Part shown: positions 46,887 to 60,212 of the stretch, in pieces | How the letters are laid out: each line of letters opens with the position of its first letter | How positions within the stretch are numbered: position 1 is the stretch's first letter | Source of the DNA: Liolophura sinensis | Taxonomy: Eukaryota > Mollusca > Polyplacophora > Chitonida > Chitonidae | Reading direction: 5' to 3' | Length of the DNA: 64,000 nucleotides | NCBI RefSeq assembly: GCF_032854445.1 | Contig: NW_027018027.1 | Coordinates: 1-64,000 of the forward strand | Translations under genes and position numbers: made by a program | The notes under the pieces: generated by a model | Database searches by the model: none | What the model was told of the DNA's origin: nothing | The model's input: the letters and a program-made list of their open reading frames with translations, nothing else

Positions 46887-49732
46887 GTGCCCAGCAACGG
46901 CTCTTACTCCATGGAAACCAGGGAAATTTGCAATTTTTCAACAGTTGCCGATGCCTGGCTCAATTCCGCTTCTTTTGGCACCTTATTAATGTGGGCCTGT
47001 GGTCAGTTGTACTTTTTACAGCAGACTGTATCAAGTACCTTGTGTTTTTTATGTACAAATGGTGTGGTTTTTCTACACGTAGATAAAGACATTGAGATTG
47101 TCTTGGACTTAGAAGTAAGACAATTGCTGGGTGAGTTAAATGGGCTTAGCCCAAACATTTGAGGTCTTCTGGGCTACCGAAGGGCACATAACTTATAGTC
47201 AAAAGTTAAATATAGTAATGACCAGTGGCGGTGGTACATAGTACAGTGTAGCCGATTTCAATTAACAAAAAGAACAGGCAAAAATGCAAAAGTGGAAAAA
47301 CTGTTCCAGTGCTGCTGGTAAGAGGCTAATCCGACGTATTTTGTGACGAGAAATCGAATAGTGCAAACCGCGTTGCTCTCCGACCAATACTTTTGGCTGT
47401 AGCGACAATTGAATGATCATTGATGTCATAATCACGTGCCCAGCAACGCCTCTCACTCCATGGAAACCAAGGAAATTTGCAATTTTTCAACAGTTGCCGA
47501 TGCCTGGCTCAATTCCGCTTCTTTTGGCACCTTATTAATGTGGGTCTGTGGTCAGTTGTACTTTTTACAGCAGACTGTATCAAGTACCTTTTGTTTTTTA
47601 TGTACAAATGGTGTGGTTTTTCTACACGTAGATAAAGACATTGAGATTGTCTTGGAGTTAGAAGTAAGACAATTGCTGGGTGAGTTAAATGGGCTTAGCC
47701 CAAACATTTGAGGTCTTCTGGGCTACCGAAGGGCACATAACTTATAGTCAAAAGTTGAATATAGTAATGACCAGTCGCGATGGTACATAGTACAATGTAG
47801 CCGATTTCAATTAACAAAAAGACAATTGCTGTGTGAGTTAAATGGGCTTAGCCCAAACATTTGAGGTCTTCTGGGCTACCGAAGGGCACATAACTTATAG
47901 TCAAAAGTTGAATATAGTAATGACCAGTCGCGATGGTACATAGTACAATGTAGCCGATCTCAATTAACAAAAAGACCAGGCAAAAATGCAAAAGTGGAAA
48001 AACTGTTCCAGTGCTGCTGGTGAGAGGCTAATCCGACGTCTTCTGGCTGTAGCGACAATTGAATGATCATTGATGTCTTAATCACGTGCCCAGCAACGGC
48101 TCTTACTCCATGGAAACCAGGGAAATTTGCAATTTTTCAACAGTTGCCGATGCCTGGCTCAATTCCGCTTCTTTTGGCACCTTATTAATGTGGGCCTGTG
48201 GTCAGTTGTACTTTTTACAGCAGACTGTATCAAGTACCTTGTGTTTTTTATGTACAAATGGTGTGGTTTTTCTACACGTAGATAAAGACATTGAGATTGT
48301 CTTGGACTTAGAAGTAAGACAATTGCTGGGTGAGTTAAATGGGCTTAGCCCAAACATTTGAGGTCTTCTGGGCTACCGAAGGGCACATAACTTATAGTCA
48401 AAAGTTGAATATAGTAATGACCAGTCGCGATGGTACATAGTACAGTGTAGCCGATTTCAATTAACAAAAAGACCAGACAAAAATGCAAAAGTGGAAAAAC
48501 TGTTCCAGTGCTGCTGGTAAGAGGCTAATCCGACGTATTTTGTGACGAGAAATCGAATAGTGCAAACCGCGTTGCTCTCCGACCAATACGTTTGGCTGTA
48601 GCGACAATTGAATGATCATTGATGTCATAATCACGTGCCCAGCAACGCCTCTCACTCCATGGAAACCAGGGAAATTTGCAATTTTTCAACAGTTGCCGAT
48701 GCCTGGCTCAATTCCGCATCTTTTGGCACCTTATTAATGTGGGTCTGTGGTCAGTTGTACTTTTTACAGCAGACTGTATCAAGTACCTTTTGTTTTTTAT
48801 GTACAAATGGTGTGGTTTTTCTACACGTAGATAAAGACATTGAGATTGTCTTGGACTTAGAAGTAAGACAATTGCTGGGTGAGTTAAATGGGCTTAGCCC
48901 AAACATTTGACGTCTTCTGGGCTACCGAAGGGCACATAACTTATAGTCAAAAGTTGAATATAGTAATGACCAGTCGCGATGATACATAGTACAATGTAGC
49001 CGATTTCAATTAACAAAAAGACCAGGCAAAAATGCAAAAGTTGAAAAACTGTTCCAGTGTTGCTGGTAAGAGGCTAATCCGACGTATTTTGTGACGAGAA
49101 ATCGAATGGTGCAAACCTCGTTGCTCTCCGACCAATACTTTTGGCTGTAGCGACAATTGAATTATCATTGATGTCATAATCACGTGCCCAGCAACGGCTC
49201 TTACTCCATGGAAACCAGGGAAATTTGCAATTTTTCAACAGTTGCCGATGCCTGGCTCAATTCCGCTTCCTTTGGCACCTTATTAATGTGGGTCTGTGGT
49301 CAGTTGTACTTTTTACAGCAGACTGTATCAAGTACCTTTTGTTTTTTATGTACACATGGTGTGGTTTTTCTACACGTAGATAAAGACATTGAGATTGTCT
49401 TGGACTTAGAAGTAAGACAATTGCTGGGTGAGTTAAATGGGCTTAGCCCAAACATTTGAGGTCTTCTGGGCTACCGAAGGGCACATAACTTATAGTCAAA
49501 AGTTGAATATAGTAATGACCAGTCGCGATTGTACAGAGTACAGTGTAGCCGATTTCAATTAACAAAAAGACCAGGCAAAAATGCAAAAGTGGAAAAACTG
49601 TTTCAGTGTTGCTGGTAAGAGGCTATTCCGACGTATTTTGTGACGAAAACTCGAATGGTGCAAACCGCGTTGCTCTCCGACCAATACTTTTGGCTGTAGC
49701 GACAATTGAATGATCATTGATGTCATAATCAC
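46887..49732 (+). repeat. Five-unit mosaic of the 31-34 kb region
   Basis: Starts are 46887, 47436, 48086, 48635 and 49184. The first three match 32715, 33264 and 33914 (offset 14172) and 53027, 53576 and 54226 (offset 6140), including GTGGCGGTGG, AAGAACAGGC, AACCAAGGAAA and the 153/52 rearrangement. The last two match 31617 and 32166 instead (offset 17018). The join lies around unit 48086, where all sources are nearly identical. Confidence 0.83.
47671..48046 (+). repeat. Compound rearrangement copy 3
   Basis: The 153-bp stretch 47671-47823 is followed by its diverged version at 47824-47976, with the CTTCTGG patch at 48040-48046. Seams and internal differences (CTGTGTGAG, CGATCTC) are the same as in the other copies. 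TGATGTCTTAATC follows, as at 31.05 and 54.21 kb. Confidence 0.9.
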
Positions 49733-52700
49733 GTGCCCAGCAACGGCTCTTACTCCATGGAAACCAGGGAAATTTGCAATTTTTCAACAGTTGCCGATGC
49801 CTGGCTCAATTCCGCTTCCTTTGGCACCTTATTAATGTGGGTCTATGGTCAGTTGTACTTTTTACAGCAGACTGTATCAAGTACCTTGTGTTTTTTATGT
49901 ACAAATGGTGTGGTTTTTCTACACGTAGATAAAGACATTGAGATTGTCTTGGACTTAGAAGTAAGACAATTGCTGGGTGAGTTAAATGGGCTTAGCCCAA
50001 ACTTTTGAGGTCTTCTGGGCTACCGAAGGGCACATAACTTATAGTCAAAAGTTGAATATAGTAATGACCAGTCGCGATGGTACATAGTACAATGTAGCCG
50101 ATCTCAATTAACAAAAAGACCAGGCAAAAATGCAAAAGTGGAAAAACTGTTCCAGTGCTGCTGGTGAGAGGCTAATCCGACGTATTTTGTGACGAGAAAT
50201 CCAATGGTGCAAACCGCGTTGCTCTCCGACCAATACTTTTGGCTGTAGCGACAATTGAATGATCATTGATGTCATAATCACGTGCCCAGCAACGGCTCTT
50301 ACTCCATGGAAACCAGGGAAATTTGCAATTTTTCAACAGTTGCCGATGCCTGGCTCAATTCCGCTTCTTTTGGCACCTTATTAATGTGGGCCTGTGGTCA
50401 GTTGTACTTTTTACAGCAGACTGTATCAAGTACCTTGTGTTTTTTATGTACAAATGGTGTGGTTTTTCTACACGTAGATAAAGACATTGAGATTGTCTTG
50501 GACTTAGAAGTAAGACAATTGCTGGGTGAGTTAAATGGGCTTAGCCCAAACATTTGAGGTCTTCTGGGCTACCGAAGGGCACATAACTTATAGTCAAAAG
50601 TTAAATATAGTAATGACCAGTGGCGGTGGTACATAGTACAGTGTAGCCGATTTCAATTAACAAAAAGAACAGGCAAAAATGCAAAAGTGGAAAAACTGTT
50701 CCAGTGCTGCTGGTAAGAGGCTAATCCGACGTATTTTGTGACGAGAAATCGAATAGTGCAAACCGCGTTGCTCTCCGACCAATACTTTTGGCTGTAGCGA
50801 CAATTGAATGATCATTGATGTCATAATCACGTGCCCAGCAACGGCTCTTACTCCATGGAAACCAGGGAAATTTGCAATTTTTCAACAGTTGCCGATGCCT
50901 GGCTCAATTCCGCTTCTTTTGGCACCTTATTAATGTGGGTCTGTGGTCAGTTGTACTTTTTACAGCAGACTGTATCAAGTACCTTGTGTTTTTTATGTAC
51001 AAATGGTGTGGTTTTTCTACACGTAGATAAAGACATTGAGATTGTCTTGGACTTAGAAGTAAGACAATTGCTGGGTGAGTTAAATGGGCTTAGCCAAAAG
51101 ATTTGACGTCATCTGGGCTACCGAAGGGCACATAACTTATAGTCAAAAGTTGAATATAGTAATGACCAGTCGCGATGGTACATAGTACAGTGTAGCCGAT
51201 TTCAATTAACAAAAAGACCAGGCAAAAATGCAAAAGTGGAAAAGCTGTTCCATTGCTGCTGGTAAGAGGCTAATCCGACGTATTTTGTGACGAGAAATCG
51301 AATGAAGCAAACCGCGTTGCTCTCCGACCAATACTTTTGGCTGTAGCGACAATTGAATGATCATTGATGTCATAATCACGTGCCCAGCAACGCCTCTCAC
51401 TCCATGGAAACCAGGGAAATTTGCAATTTTTCAACAGTTGCCGATGCCTGGCTCAATTCCGCTTCTTTTGGCACCTTATTAATGTGGGTCTGTGGTCAGT
51501 TGTACTTTTTACAGCAGACTGTATCAAGTACCTTGTGTTTTTTATGTACAAATGGTGTGGTTTTTCTACACGTAGATAAAGACATTGAGATTGTCTTGGA
51601 CTTAGAAGTAAGACAATTGCTGGGTGAGTTAAATGGGCTTAGCCCAAACATTTGACGTCTTCTGGGCTACCGAAGGGCACATAACTTATAGTCAAAAGTT
51701 GAATATAGTAATAACCAGTCGCGATGGTACATAGTACAATGTAGCCGATTTCAATTAACAAAAAGACCAGGCAAAAATGCAAAAGTGGAAAAACTGTTCC
51801 AGTGTTGCTGGTAAGAGGCTAATCCGACGTATTTTGTGACGAGAAATCGAATGGTGCAAACCGCGTTGCTCTCCGACCAATACTTTTGGCTGTAGCGACA
51901 ATTGAATTATCATTGATGTCATAATCACGTGCCCAGCAACGGCTCTTACTCCATGGAAACCAGGGAAATTTGCAATTTTTCAACAGTTGCCGATGCCTGG
52001 CTCAATTCCGCTTCCTTTGGCACCTTATTAATGTGGGTCTGTGGTCAGTTGTACTTTTTACAGCAGACTGTATCAAGTACCTTGTGTTTTTTATGTACAA
52101 ATGGTGTGGTTTTTCTACACGTAGATAAAGACATTGGGATTGTCTTGGACTTAGAAGTAAGATAATTGCTGGGTGAGTTAAATGGGCTTAGCCCAAACAT
52201 TTGAGGTCTTCTGGGCTACCGAAGGGCACATAACTTATAGTCAAAAGTTGAATATAGTAATGACCAGTCGCGATGGTACATAGTACAGTGTAGCCGATTT
52301 CAATTAACAAAAAGACCAGGCAAAAATGCAAAAGTGGAAAAACTGTTTCAGTGTTGCTGGTAAGAGGCTAATCCGACGTATTTTGCGACGAGAAATCCAA
52401 TGGTGCAAACCGCGTTGCTCTCCGACCAATACTTTTGGCTGTAGCGACAATTGAATGATCATTGATGTCATAATCACGTGCCCAGCAACGGCTCTTACTC
52501 CATGGAAACCAGGGAAATTTGCAATTTTTCAACAGTTGCCGATGCCTGGCTCAATTCCGCTTCCTTTGGCACCTTATTAATGTGGGTCTATGGTCAGTTG
52601 TACTTTTTACAGCAGACTGTATCAAGTACCTTGTGTTTTTTATGTACAAATGGTCTGGTTTTTCTACACGTAGATAAAGACATTGAGATTGTCTTGGACT

Positions 52701-53026
52701 TAGAAGTAAGACAATTGCTGGGTGAGTTAAATGGGCTTAGCCCAAACATTTGAGGTCTTCTGGGCTACCGAAGGGCACATAACTTATAGTCAAAAGTTGA
52801 ATATAGTAATGACCAGTCGCGATGGTACATAGTACAATGTAGCCGATCTCAATTAACAAAAAGACCAGGCAAAAATGCAAAAGTGGAAAAACTGTTCCAG
52901 TGCTGCTGGTGAGAGGCTAATCCGACGTATTTTGTGACGAGAAATCCAATGGTGCAAACCGCGTTGCTCTCCGACCAATACTTTTGGCTGTAGCGACAAT
53001 TGAATGATCATTGATGTCATAATCAC
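49733..53026 (+). repeat. Six-unit block; ends repeat at 2745 bp
   Basis: Starts are 49733, 50282, 50831, 51380, 51929 and 52478. Unit 49733 (TCTATGGTC) and unit 50282 (GCCTGTGGTC with AATCCAATGG, then GTGGCGGTGG and AAGAACAGGC) recur as 52478 and 53027, five units later. Unit 51929 has TAA at codon 79 (52163-52165) from AAGATAATTG. Unit 49733 ends AACTTTTGAGG, and unit 52478 has ATGGTCTGG. Near 51304, AATGAAGCAAACC replaces AATGGTGCAAACC. Confidence 0.8.
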
Positions 53027-56000
53027 GTGCCCAGCAACGGCTCTTACTCCATGGAAACCAGGGAAATTTGCAATTTTTCAACAGTTGCCGATGCCTGGCT
53101 CAATTCCGCTTCTTTTGGCACCTTATTAATGTGGGCCTGTGGTCAGTTGTACTTTTTACAGCAGACTGTATCAAGTACCTTGTGTTTTTTATGTACAAAT
53201 GGTGTGGTTTTTCTACACGTAGATAAAGACATTGAGATTGTCTTGGACTTAGAAGTAAGACAATTGCTGGGTGAGTTAAATGGGCTTAGCCCAAACATTT
53301 GAGGTCTTCTGGGCTACCGAAGGGCACATAACTTATAGTCAAAAGTTAAATATAGTAATGACCAGTGGCGGTGGTACATAGTACAGTGTAGCCGATTTCA
53401 ATTAACAAAAAGAACAGGCAAAAATGCAAAAGTGGAAAAACTGTTCCAGTGCTGCTGGTAAGAGGCTAATCCGACGTATTTTGTGACGAGAAATCGAATA
53501 GTGCAAACCGCGTTGCTCTCCAACCAATACTTTTGGCTGTAGCGACAATTGAATGATCATTGATGTCATAATCACGTGCCCAGCAACGCCTCTCACTCCA
53601 TGGAAACCAAGGAAATTTGCAATTTTTCAACAGTTGCCGATGCCTAGCTCAATTCCGCTTCTTTTGGCACCTTATTAATGTGGGTCTGTGGTCAGTTGTA
53701 CTTTTTACAGCAGACTGTATCAAGTACCTTTTGTTTTTTATGTACAAATGGTGTGGTTTTTCTACACGTAGATAAAGACATTGAGATTGTCTTGGAGTTA
53801 GAAGTAAGACAATTGCTGGGTGAGTTAAATGGGCTTAGCCCAAACATTTGAGGTCTTCTGGGCTACCGAAGGGCACATAACTTATAGTCAAAAGTTGAAT
53901 ATAGTAATGACCAGTCGCGATGGTACATAGTACAATGTAGCCGATTTCAATTAACAAAAAGACAATTGCTGTGTGAGTTAAATGGGCTTAGCCCAAACAT
54001 TTGAGGTCTTCTGGGCTACCGAAGGGCACATAACTTATAGTCAAAAGTTGAATATAGTAATGACCAGTCGCGATGGTACATAGTACAATGTAGCCGATCT
54101 CAATTAACAAAAAGACCAGGCAAAAATGCAAAAGTGGAAAAACTGTTCCAGTGCTGCTGGTGAGAGGCTAATCCGACGTCTTCTGGCTGTAGCGACAATT
54201 GAATGATCATTGATGTCTTAATCACGTGCCCAGCAACGGCTCTTACTCCATGGAAACCAGGGAAATTTGCAATTTTTCAACAGTTGCCGATGCCTGGCTC
54301 AATTCCGCTTCTTTTGGCACCTTATTAATGTGGGCCTGTGGTCAGTTGTACTTTTTACAGCAGACTGTATCAAGTACCTTGTGTTTTTTATGTACAAATG
54401 GTGTGGTTTTTCTACACGTAGATAAAGACATTGAGATTGTCTTGGACTTAGAAGTAAGACAATTGCTGGGTGAGTTAAATGGGCTTAGCCCAAACATTTG
54501 AGGTCTTCTGGGCTACCGAAGGGCACATAACTTATAGTCAAAAGTTGAATATAGTAATGACCAGTCGCGATGGTACATAGTACAGTGTAGCCGATTTCAA
54601 TTAACAAAAAGACCAGACAAAAATGCAAAAGTGGAAAAACTGTTCCAGTGCTGCTGGTAAGAGGCTAATCCGACGTATTTTGTGACGAGAAATTGAATGG
54701 TGCAAACCGCGTTGCTCTCCGACCAATACTTTTGGCTGTAGCGACAATTGAATGATCATTGATGTCATAATCACGTGCCCAGCAACGGCTCTTACTCCAT
54801 GGAAACCAGGGAAATTTGCAATTTTTCAACAGTTGCCGATGCCTGGCTCAATTCCGCATCTTTTGGCACCTTATTAATGTGGGTCTGTGGTCAGTTGTAC
54901 TTTTTACAGCAGACTGTATCAAGTACCTTGTGTTTTTATGTACAAATGGTGTGGTTTTTCTACACGTAGATAAAGACATTGAGATTGTCTTGGACTTAGA
55001 AGTAAGACAATTGCTGGGTGAGTTAAATGGGCTTAGCCAAAAGATTTGACGTCATCTGGGCTACCGAAGGGCACATAACTTATAGTCAAAAGTTGAATAT
55101 AGTAATGACCAGTCGCGATGGTACATAGTACAGTGTAGCCGATTTCAATTAACAAAAAGACCAGGCAAAAATGCAAAAGTGGAAAAACTGTTCCAGTGCT
55201 GCTGGTAAGAGGCTATTCCGACGTATTTTGTGACGAGAAATCGAATGGTGCAAACCGCGTTGCTCTCCGACCAATACGTTTGGCTGTAGCGACAATTCAA
55301 TGATCATTGATGTCATAATCACGTGCCCAGCAACGGCTCTTACTCCATGGAAACCAGGGAAATTTGCAATTTTTCAACAGTTGCCGATGCCTGGCTCAAT
55401 TCCGATTCTTTTGGCACCTTATTAATGTGGGTCTGTGGTCAGTTGTACTTTTTACAGCAGACTGTATCAAGTACCTTTTGTTTTTTATGTACAAATGGTG
55501 TGGTTTTTCTACACGTAGATAAAGACATTGAGATTGTCTTGGACTTAGAAGTAAGACAATTGCTGGGTGAGTTAAATGGGCTTAGCCGAAACATTTGACG
55601 TTCTCTGGGCTACCGAAGGGCACATAACTTATAGTCAAAAGTTAAATATAGTAATGACCAGTCGCGATTGTACATAGTACAGTGTAGCCGATTTCAATTA
55701 ACAAAAAGACCAGGCAAAAATGCAAAAGTGGATAAACTGTTCCAGTGCTGCTGATAAGAGGCTAATCCGACGTATTTTGTGACGAGAAATCGAATGGTGC
55801 AAACCGCGTTGCTCTCCGACCAATACGTTTGGCTGTAGCGACAATTGAATGATCATTGATGTCATAATCACGTGCCCAGCAACGGCTCTTACTCCATGGA
55901 AACCTGGGAAATTTGCAATTTTTCAACAGTTGCCGATGCCTGGCTCCATTCCGATTCTTTTGGCACCTTATTAATGTGGGTCTGTGGTCAGTTGTACTTT

Positions 56001-59000
56001 TTACAGCAGACTGTATCAAGTACCTTTTGTTTTTTATGTACAAATGGTGTGGTTTTTCTACACGTAGATAAAGACATTGAGATTGTCTTGGACTTAGAAG
56101 TAAGACAATTGCTGGGTGAGTTAAATGGGCTTAGCCCAAACATTTGACGTTCTCTGGGCTACCGAAGGGCACATAACTTATAGCCAAAAGTTAAATATAG
56201 TAATGACCAGTCGCGATGGTACATAGTACAGTATAGCCGATTTCAATTAACAAAAAGACCAGGCAAAAATGCAAAAGTGGAAAAAGTGTTCCAGTGCTGC
56301 TGGTAAAAAACTAATCCTACGTATTTTGTGACGAAAAATCGAATAGTGCAAACCGCGTTGCTCTCCGACCAATACTTTTGGCTGTAGCGACAATTGAATG
56401 ATCATTGATGTCATAATCACGTGCCCAGCAACGGCTCTTACTCCATGGAAACCAGGGAAATTTGCAATTTTTCAACAGTTGCCGATGCCTGGCTCAATTC
56501 CGCTTCTTTTGGCACCTTATTAATGTGGGTCTGTGGTCAGTTGTACTTTTTACAGCAGACTGTATCAAGTACCTTGTGTTTTTTATGTACAAATGGTGTG
56601 GTTTTTCTACACGTAGATAAAGACATTGAGATTGTCTTGGACTTAGAAGTAAGACAATTGCTGGGTGAGTTAAATGGGCTTATCCCTAACATTTGAGGTC
56701 TTCTGGGCTACCGAAGGGCACATAACTTATAGTCAAAAGTTGAATATAGTAATGACCAGTCGCGATGGTACATAGTACAGTGTAGCCGATTTCAATTAAC
56801 AAAAAGACCAGGCAAAAATGCAAAAGTCGAAAAACTGTTCCAGTGCTGCTGGTAAGAGGCTAATCCGACGTATTTTGTGACGAGAAATCGAATGGTGCAA
56901 ACCGCGTTGCTCTCCGACCAATACTTTTGGCTGTAGCGACAATTGAATGATCATTGATGTCATAATAACGTGCCCAGCAACGGCTCTTACTCCATGGAAA
57001 CCTGGGAAATTTGCAATTTTTCAACAGTTGCCGATGCCTGGCTCAATTCCGATTCTTTTGGCACCTTATTAATGTGGGTCTGTGGTCAGTTGTACTTTTT
57101 ACAGCAGACTGTATCAAGTACCTTGTGTTTTTTATGTACAAATGGTGTGGTTTTTCTACACGTAGATAAAGACATTGAGATTGTCTTGGACTTAGAAGTA
57201 AGACAATTGCTGGGTGAGTTAAATGGGCTTAGCCCAAAGATTTGACGTATTCTTGGCTACCGAAGGGCACATAACTTATAGTCAAAAGTTGAATATAGTA
57301 ATGACCAGTCGCGATGGTACATAGTACAGTGTAGCCGGTTTCAATTAACAAAAAGACCAGGCAAAAATGCAAAAGTGGAAAAACTGTTCCAGTGCTGCTG
57401 GTAAGAGGCTAATCCGACGTATTTTGTGACGAGAAATCGAATGGTGCAAACCGCGTTGCTCTCCGACCAATACGTTTGGCTGTAGCGACAATTGAATGAT
57501 CATTGATGTCATAATCACGTGCCCAGCAACGGCTCTTACTCTATGGAAACCAGGGAAATTTGCAATTTTTCAACAGTTGCCGATGCCTGGCTCAATTCCG
57601 CTTCTTTTGGCACCTTATTAATGTGGGTCTGTGGTCAGTTGTACTTTTTACAGCAGACTGTATCAAGTACCTTTTGTTTTTTATGTACAAATGGTGTGGT
57701 TTTTCTACACGTAGATAAAGACATTGAGATTGTCTTGGACTTAGAAGTAAGACAATTGCTAGGTGAGTTAAATGGGCTTAGCCCAAACATTTGACGTTCT
57801 CTGGGCTACCGAAGGGCACATAACTTATAGTCAAAAGTTGAATATAGTAATGACCAGTCGCGATGGTACATAGTACAGTGTAGCCGATTTCAATTAACAA
57901 AAAGACCAGGCAAAAATGCAAAAGTGGAAAAACTGTTCCAGTGCTGCTGGTAAAAAACTAATCCTACGTATTTTGTGACGAAAAATCGAATAGTGCAAAC
58001 CGCGTTGCTCTCCGACCAATACTTTTGGCTGTAGCGACAATTGAATGATCATTGATGTCATAATCACGTGCCCAGCAACGGCTCTTACTCCATGGAAACC
58101 AGGGAAATTTGCAATTTTTCAACAGTTGCCGATGCCTGGCTCCATTCCGCTTCTTTTGGCACCTTATTAATGTGGGTCTGTGGTCAGTTGTACTTTTTAC
58201 AGCAGACTGTATCAAGTACCTTGTGTTTTTTATGTACAAATGGTGTGGTTTTTCTACACGTAGATAAAGACATTGAGATTGTCTTCGACTTAGAAGTAAG
58301 ACAATTGCTGGGTGAGTTAAATGGGCTCAGCCCAAACATTTGAGGTCTTCTGGGCTACCGAAGGGCACATAACTTATAGTCAAAAGTTGAATATAGTAAT
58401 GACCAGTCGCGATGGTACATAGTACAATGTAGCCGATTTCAATTAACAAAAAGACCAGGCAAAAATGCAAAAGTGGAAAAACTGTTCCAGTGCTGCTGGT
58501 AAGAAACTAATCCTACGTATTTTGTGACGAAAAATCGAATAGTGCAAACCGCGTTGCTCTCCGACCAATACGTTTGGCTGTAGCGACAATTGAATGATCA
58601 TTGATGTCATAATCACGTGCCCAGCAACGGCTCTTACTCCATGGAAACCAGGGAAATTTGCAATTTTTCAACAGCTGCCGATGCCTGGCTCAATTCCGCA
58701 TCTTTTGGCACCTTATTAATGTGGGCCTGTGGTCAGTTGTACTTTTTACAGCAGACTGTATCAAGTACCTTGTGTTTTTTATGTACAAATGGTGTGGTTT
58801 TTCTACACGTAGATAAAGACATTGAGATTGTCTTGGACTTAGAAGTAAGACAATTGCTGGGTGAGTTAAATGGGCTTAGCCCAAAGATTTGAGGTCTTCT
58901 GGGCTACCGAAGGGCACATAACTTATATTCAAAAGTTGAATATAGTAATGACCAGTCGCGATGGTACATAGTACAGTGTAGCCGATCTCAATTAAAAAAA

Positions 59001-59715
59001 TGACGAGGCAAAAAATTGAAAAGTGGAAAAACTGTTCCAGTGCTGCTGGTAAGAGGCTAATCCGACGTATTTTGTGATGAGAAATCGAATGGTGCAAACC
59101 GCGTTGCTCTCCGACCAATACTTTTGGCTGTAGCGACAATTGAATGATCATTGATGTCATAATCACGTGCCCAGCAACGGCTCTTACTCCATGGAAACCA
59201 GGGAAATTTGCAATTTTTCAACAGTTGCCGATGCCTGGCTCAATTCCGCATCTTTTGGCACCTTATTAATGTTGGTCTGTTGTCAGTTGTACTTTTTACA
59301 GCAGACTGTATCAAGTACCTTGTGTTTTTTATGTACAAATGGTGTGGTTTTTCTACACGTAGATAAAGACATTGAGATTGTCTTGGACTTAGAAGTAAGA
59401 CAATTGCTGGGTGAGTTAAATGGGCTTAGCCAAAAGATTTGAGGTCTTCTGGGCTACCGAAGGGCACATAACTTATAGTCAAAAGTTGAATATAGTAATA
59501 ACCAGTCGCGATGGTACATAGTACAGTGCAGCCGATTTCAATTAACAAAAAGACCAGGCAAAAATGCAAAAGTCGAAAAACTGTTCCAGTGCTGCTGGTA
59601 AGAGGCTAATCCGACGTATTTTGTGACGAAAAATCGAATGGTGCAAACCGCGTTGCTCTCCGACCAATACTTTTGGCTGTAGCGACAATTGAATGATCAT
59701 TGATGTCATAATCAC
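53027..59715 (+). repeat. Second copy of the ~6.7-kb intra-array duplication (12 units)
   Basis: Starts are 53027, 53576, 54226, 54775, 55323, 55872, 56421, 56970, 57519, 58068, 58617 and 59167, each matching the unit about 20.31 kb upstream. Private changes since duplication include TAG at codon 24 of unit 53576 (53645-53647), five T instead of six in 54775, AGCCGAAACATT in 55323, GTGGATAAACTG before 55872, and GACGTATTCTTGG after 56970. Several of these recur in the third copy beyond 60 kb, which makes the third copy younger and derived from this one. Confidence 0.9.
53811..54186 (+). repeat. Compound rearrangement copy 4
   Basis: The 153-bp stretch 53811-53963 is followed by its diverged version at 53964-54116, with the CTTCTGG patch at 54180-54186. 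It is part of the large duplication, paired with 33499-33874 by position. TGATGTCTTAATC follows, so this local state matches the copies at 30.65 and 47.67 kb rather than its positional partner, a sign of local exchange. Confidence 0.9.
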
Positions 59716-60212
59716 GTGCCCAGCAACGGCTCTTACTCCATGGAAACCAGGGAAATTTGCAATTTGTCAACAGCCGCCGATGCCTGGCTCAATTCCGCTT
59801 CTTTTGGCACCTTATTAAAGTGGGCCTGTGATCAGTTGTACTTTTTACAGCAGACTGTATCAAGTACCTTGTGTTTTTTATGTGCAAATGGTGTGGTTTG
59901 TCTACACGTAGATAAAGACATTGAGATTGTCTTGGACTTAGAAGTAAGACAATTGCTGGGTGAGTTAAATGGGCTTAGCCCAAAGATTTTACGTCTTCTG
60001 GGCTACCGAAGGGCACATAACTTATAGTCAAAAGTTGAATATAGTAATAACCAGTCGCGATGGTACATAGTACAATGTAGCGGATTTCAATTAACAAAAA
60101 GACCAGGCAAAAATGCAAAAGTGGAAAAACTGTTCCAGTGCTGCTGGTGAGAGGCTAATCCGACGTCTTCTGGCTGTAGCGACAATTGAATGATCATTGA
60201 TGTCTTAATCAC
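59716..60212 (+). repeat. 497-bp unit: 52-bp deletion without the 153-bp duplication
   Basis: The head is CDQ type (AATTTGTCAACAGCCGCC, TATTAAAGTGGG, GTTTGTCTACACG) with frame stop TGA changed to TTA. The tail has GTAGCGGATTTC (about 60078-60089), then GCTGGTGAGAGG and the CTTCTGG patch at 60167-60173. Length 497 = 549-52. The unit is a recombinant: left part from a CDQ or plain unit, right part from a unit like 53576. The switch lies between about 60081 and 60149, which explains how the duplication was lost and the deletion kept. Confidence 0.88.
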
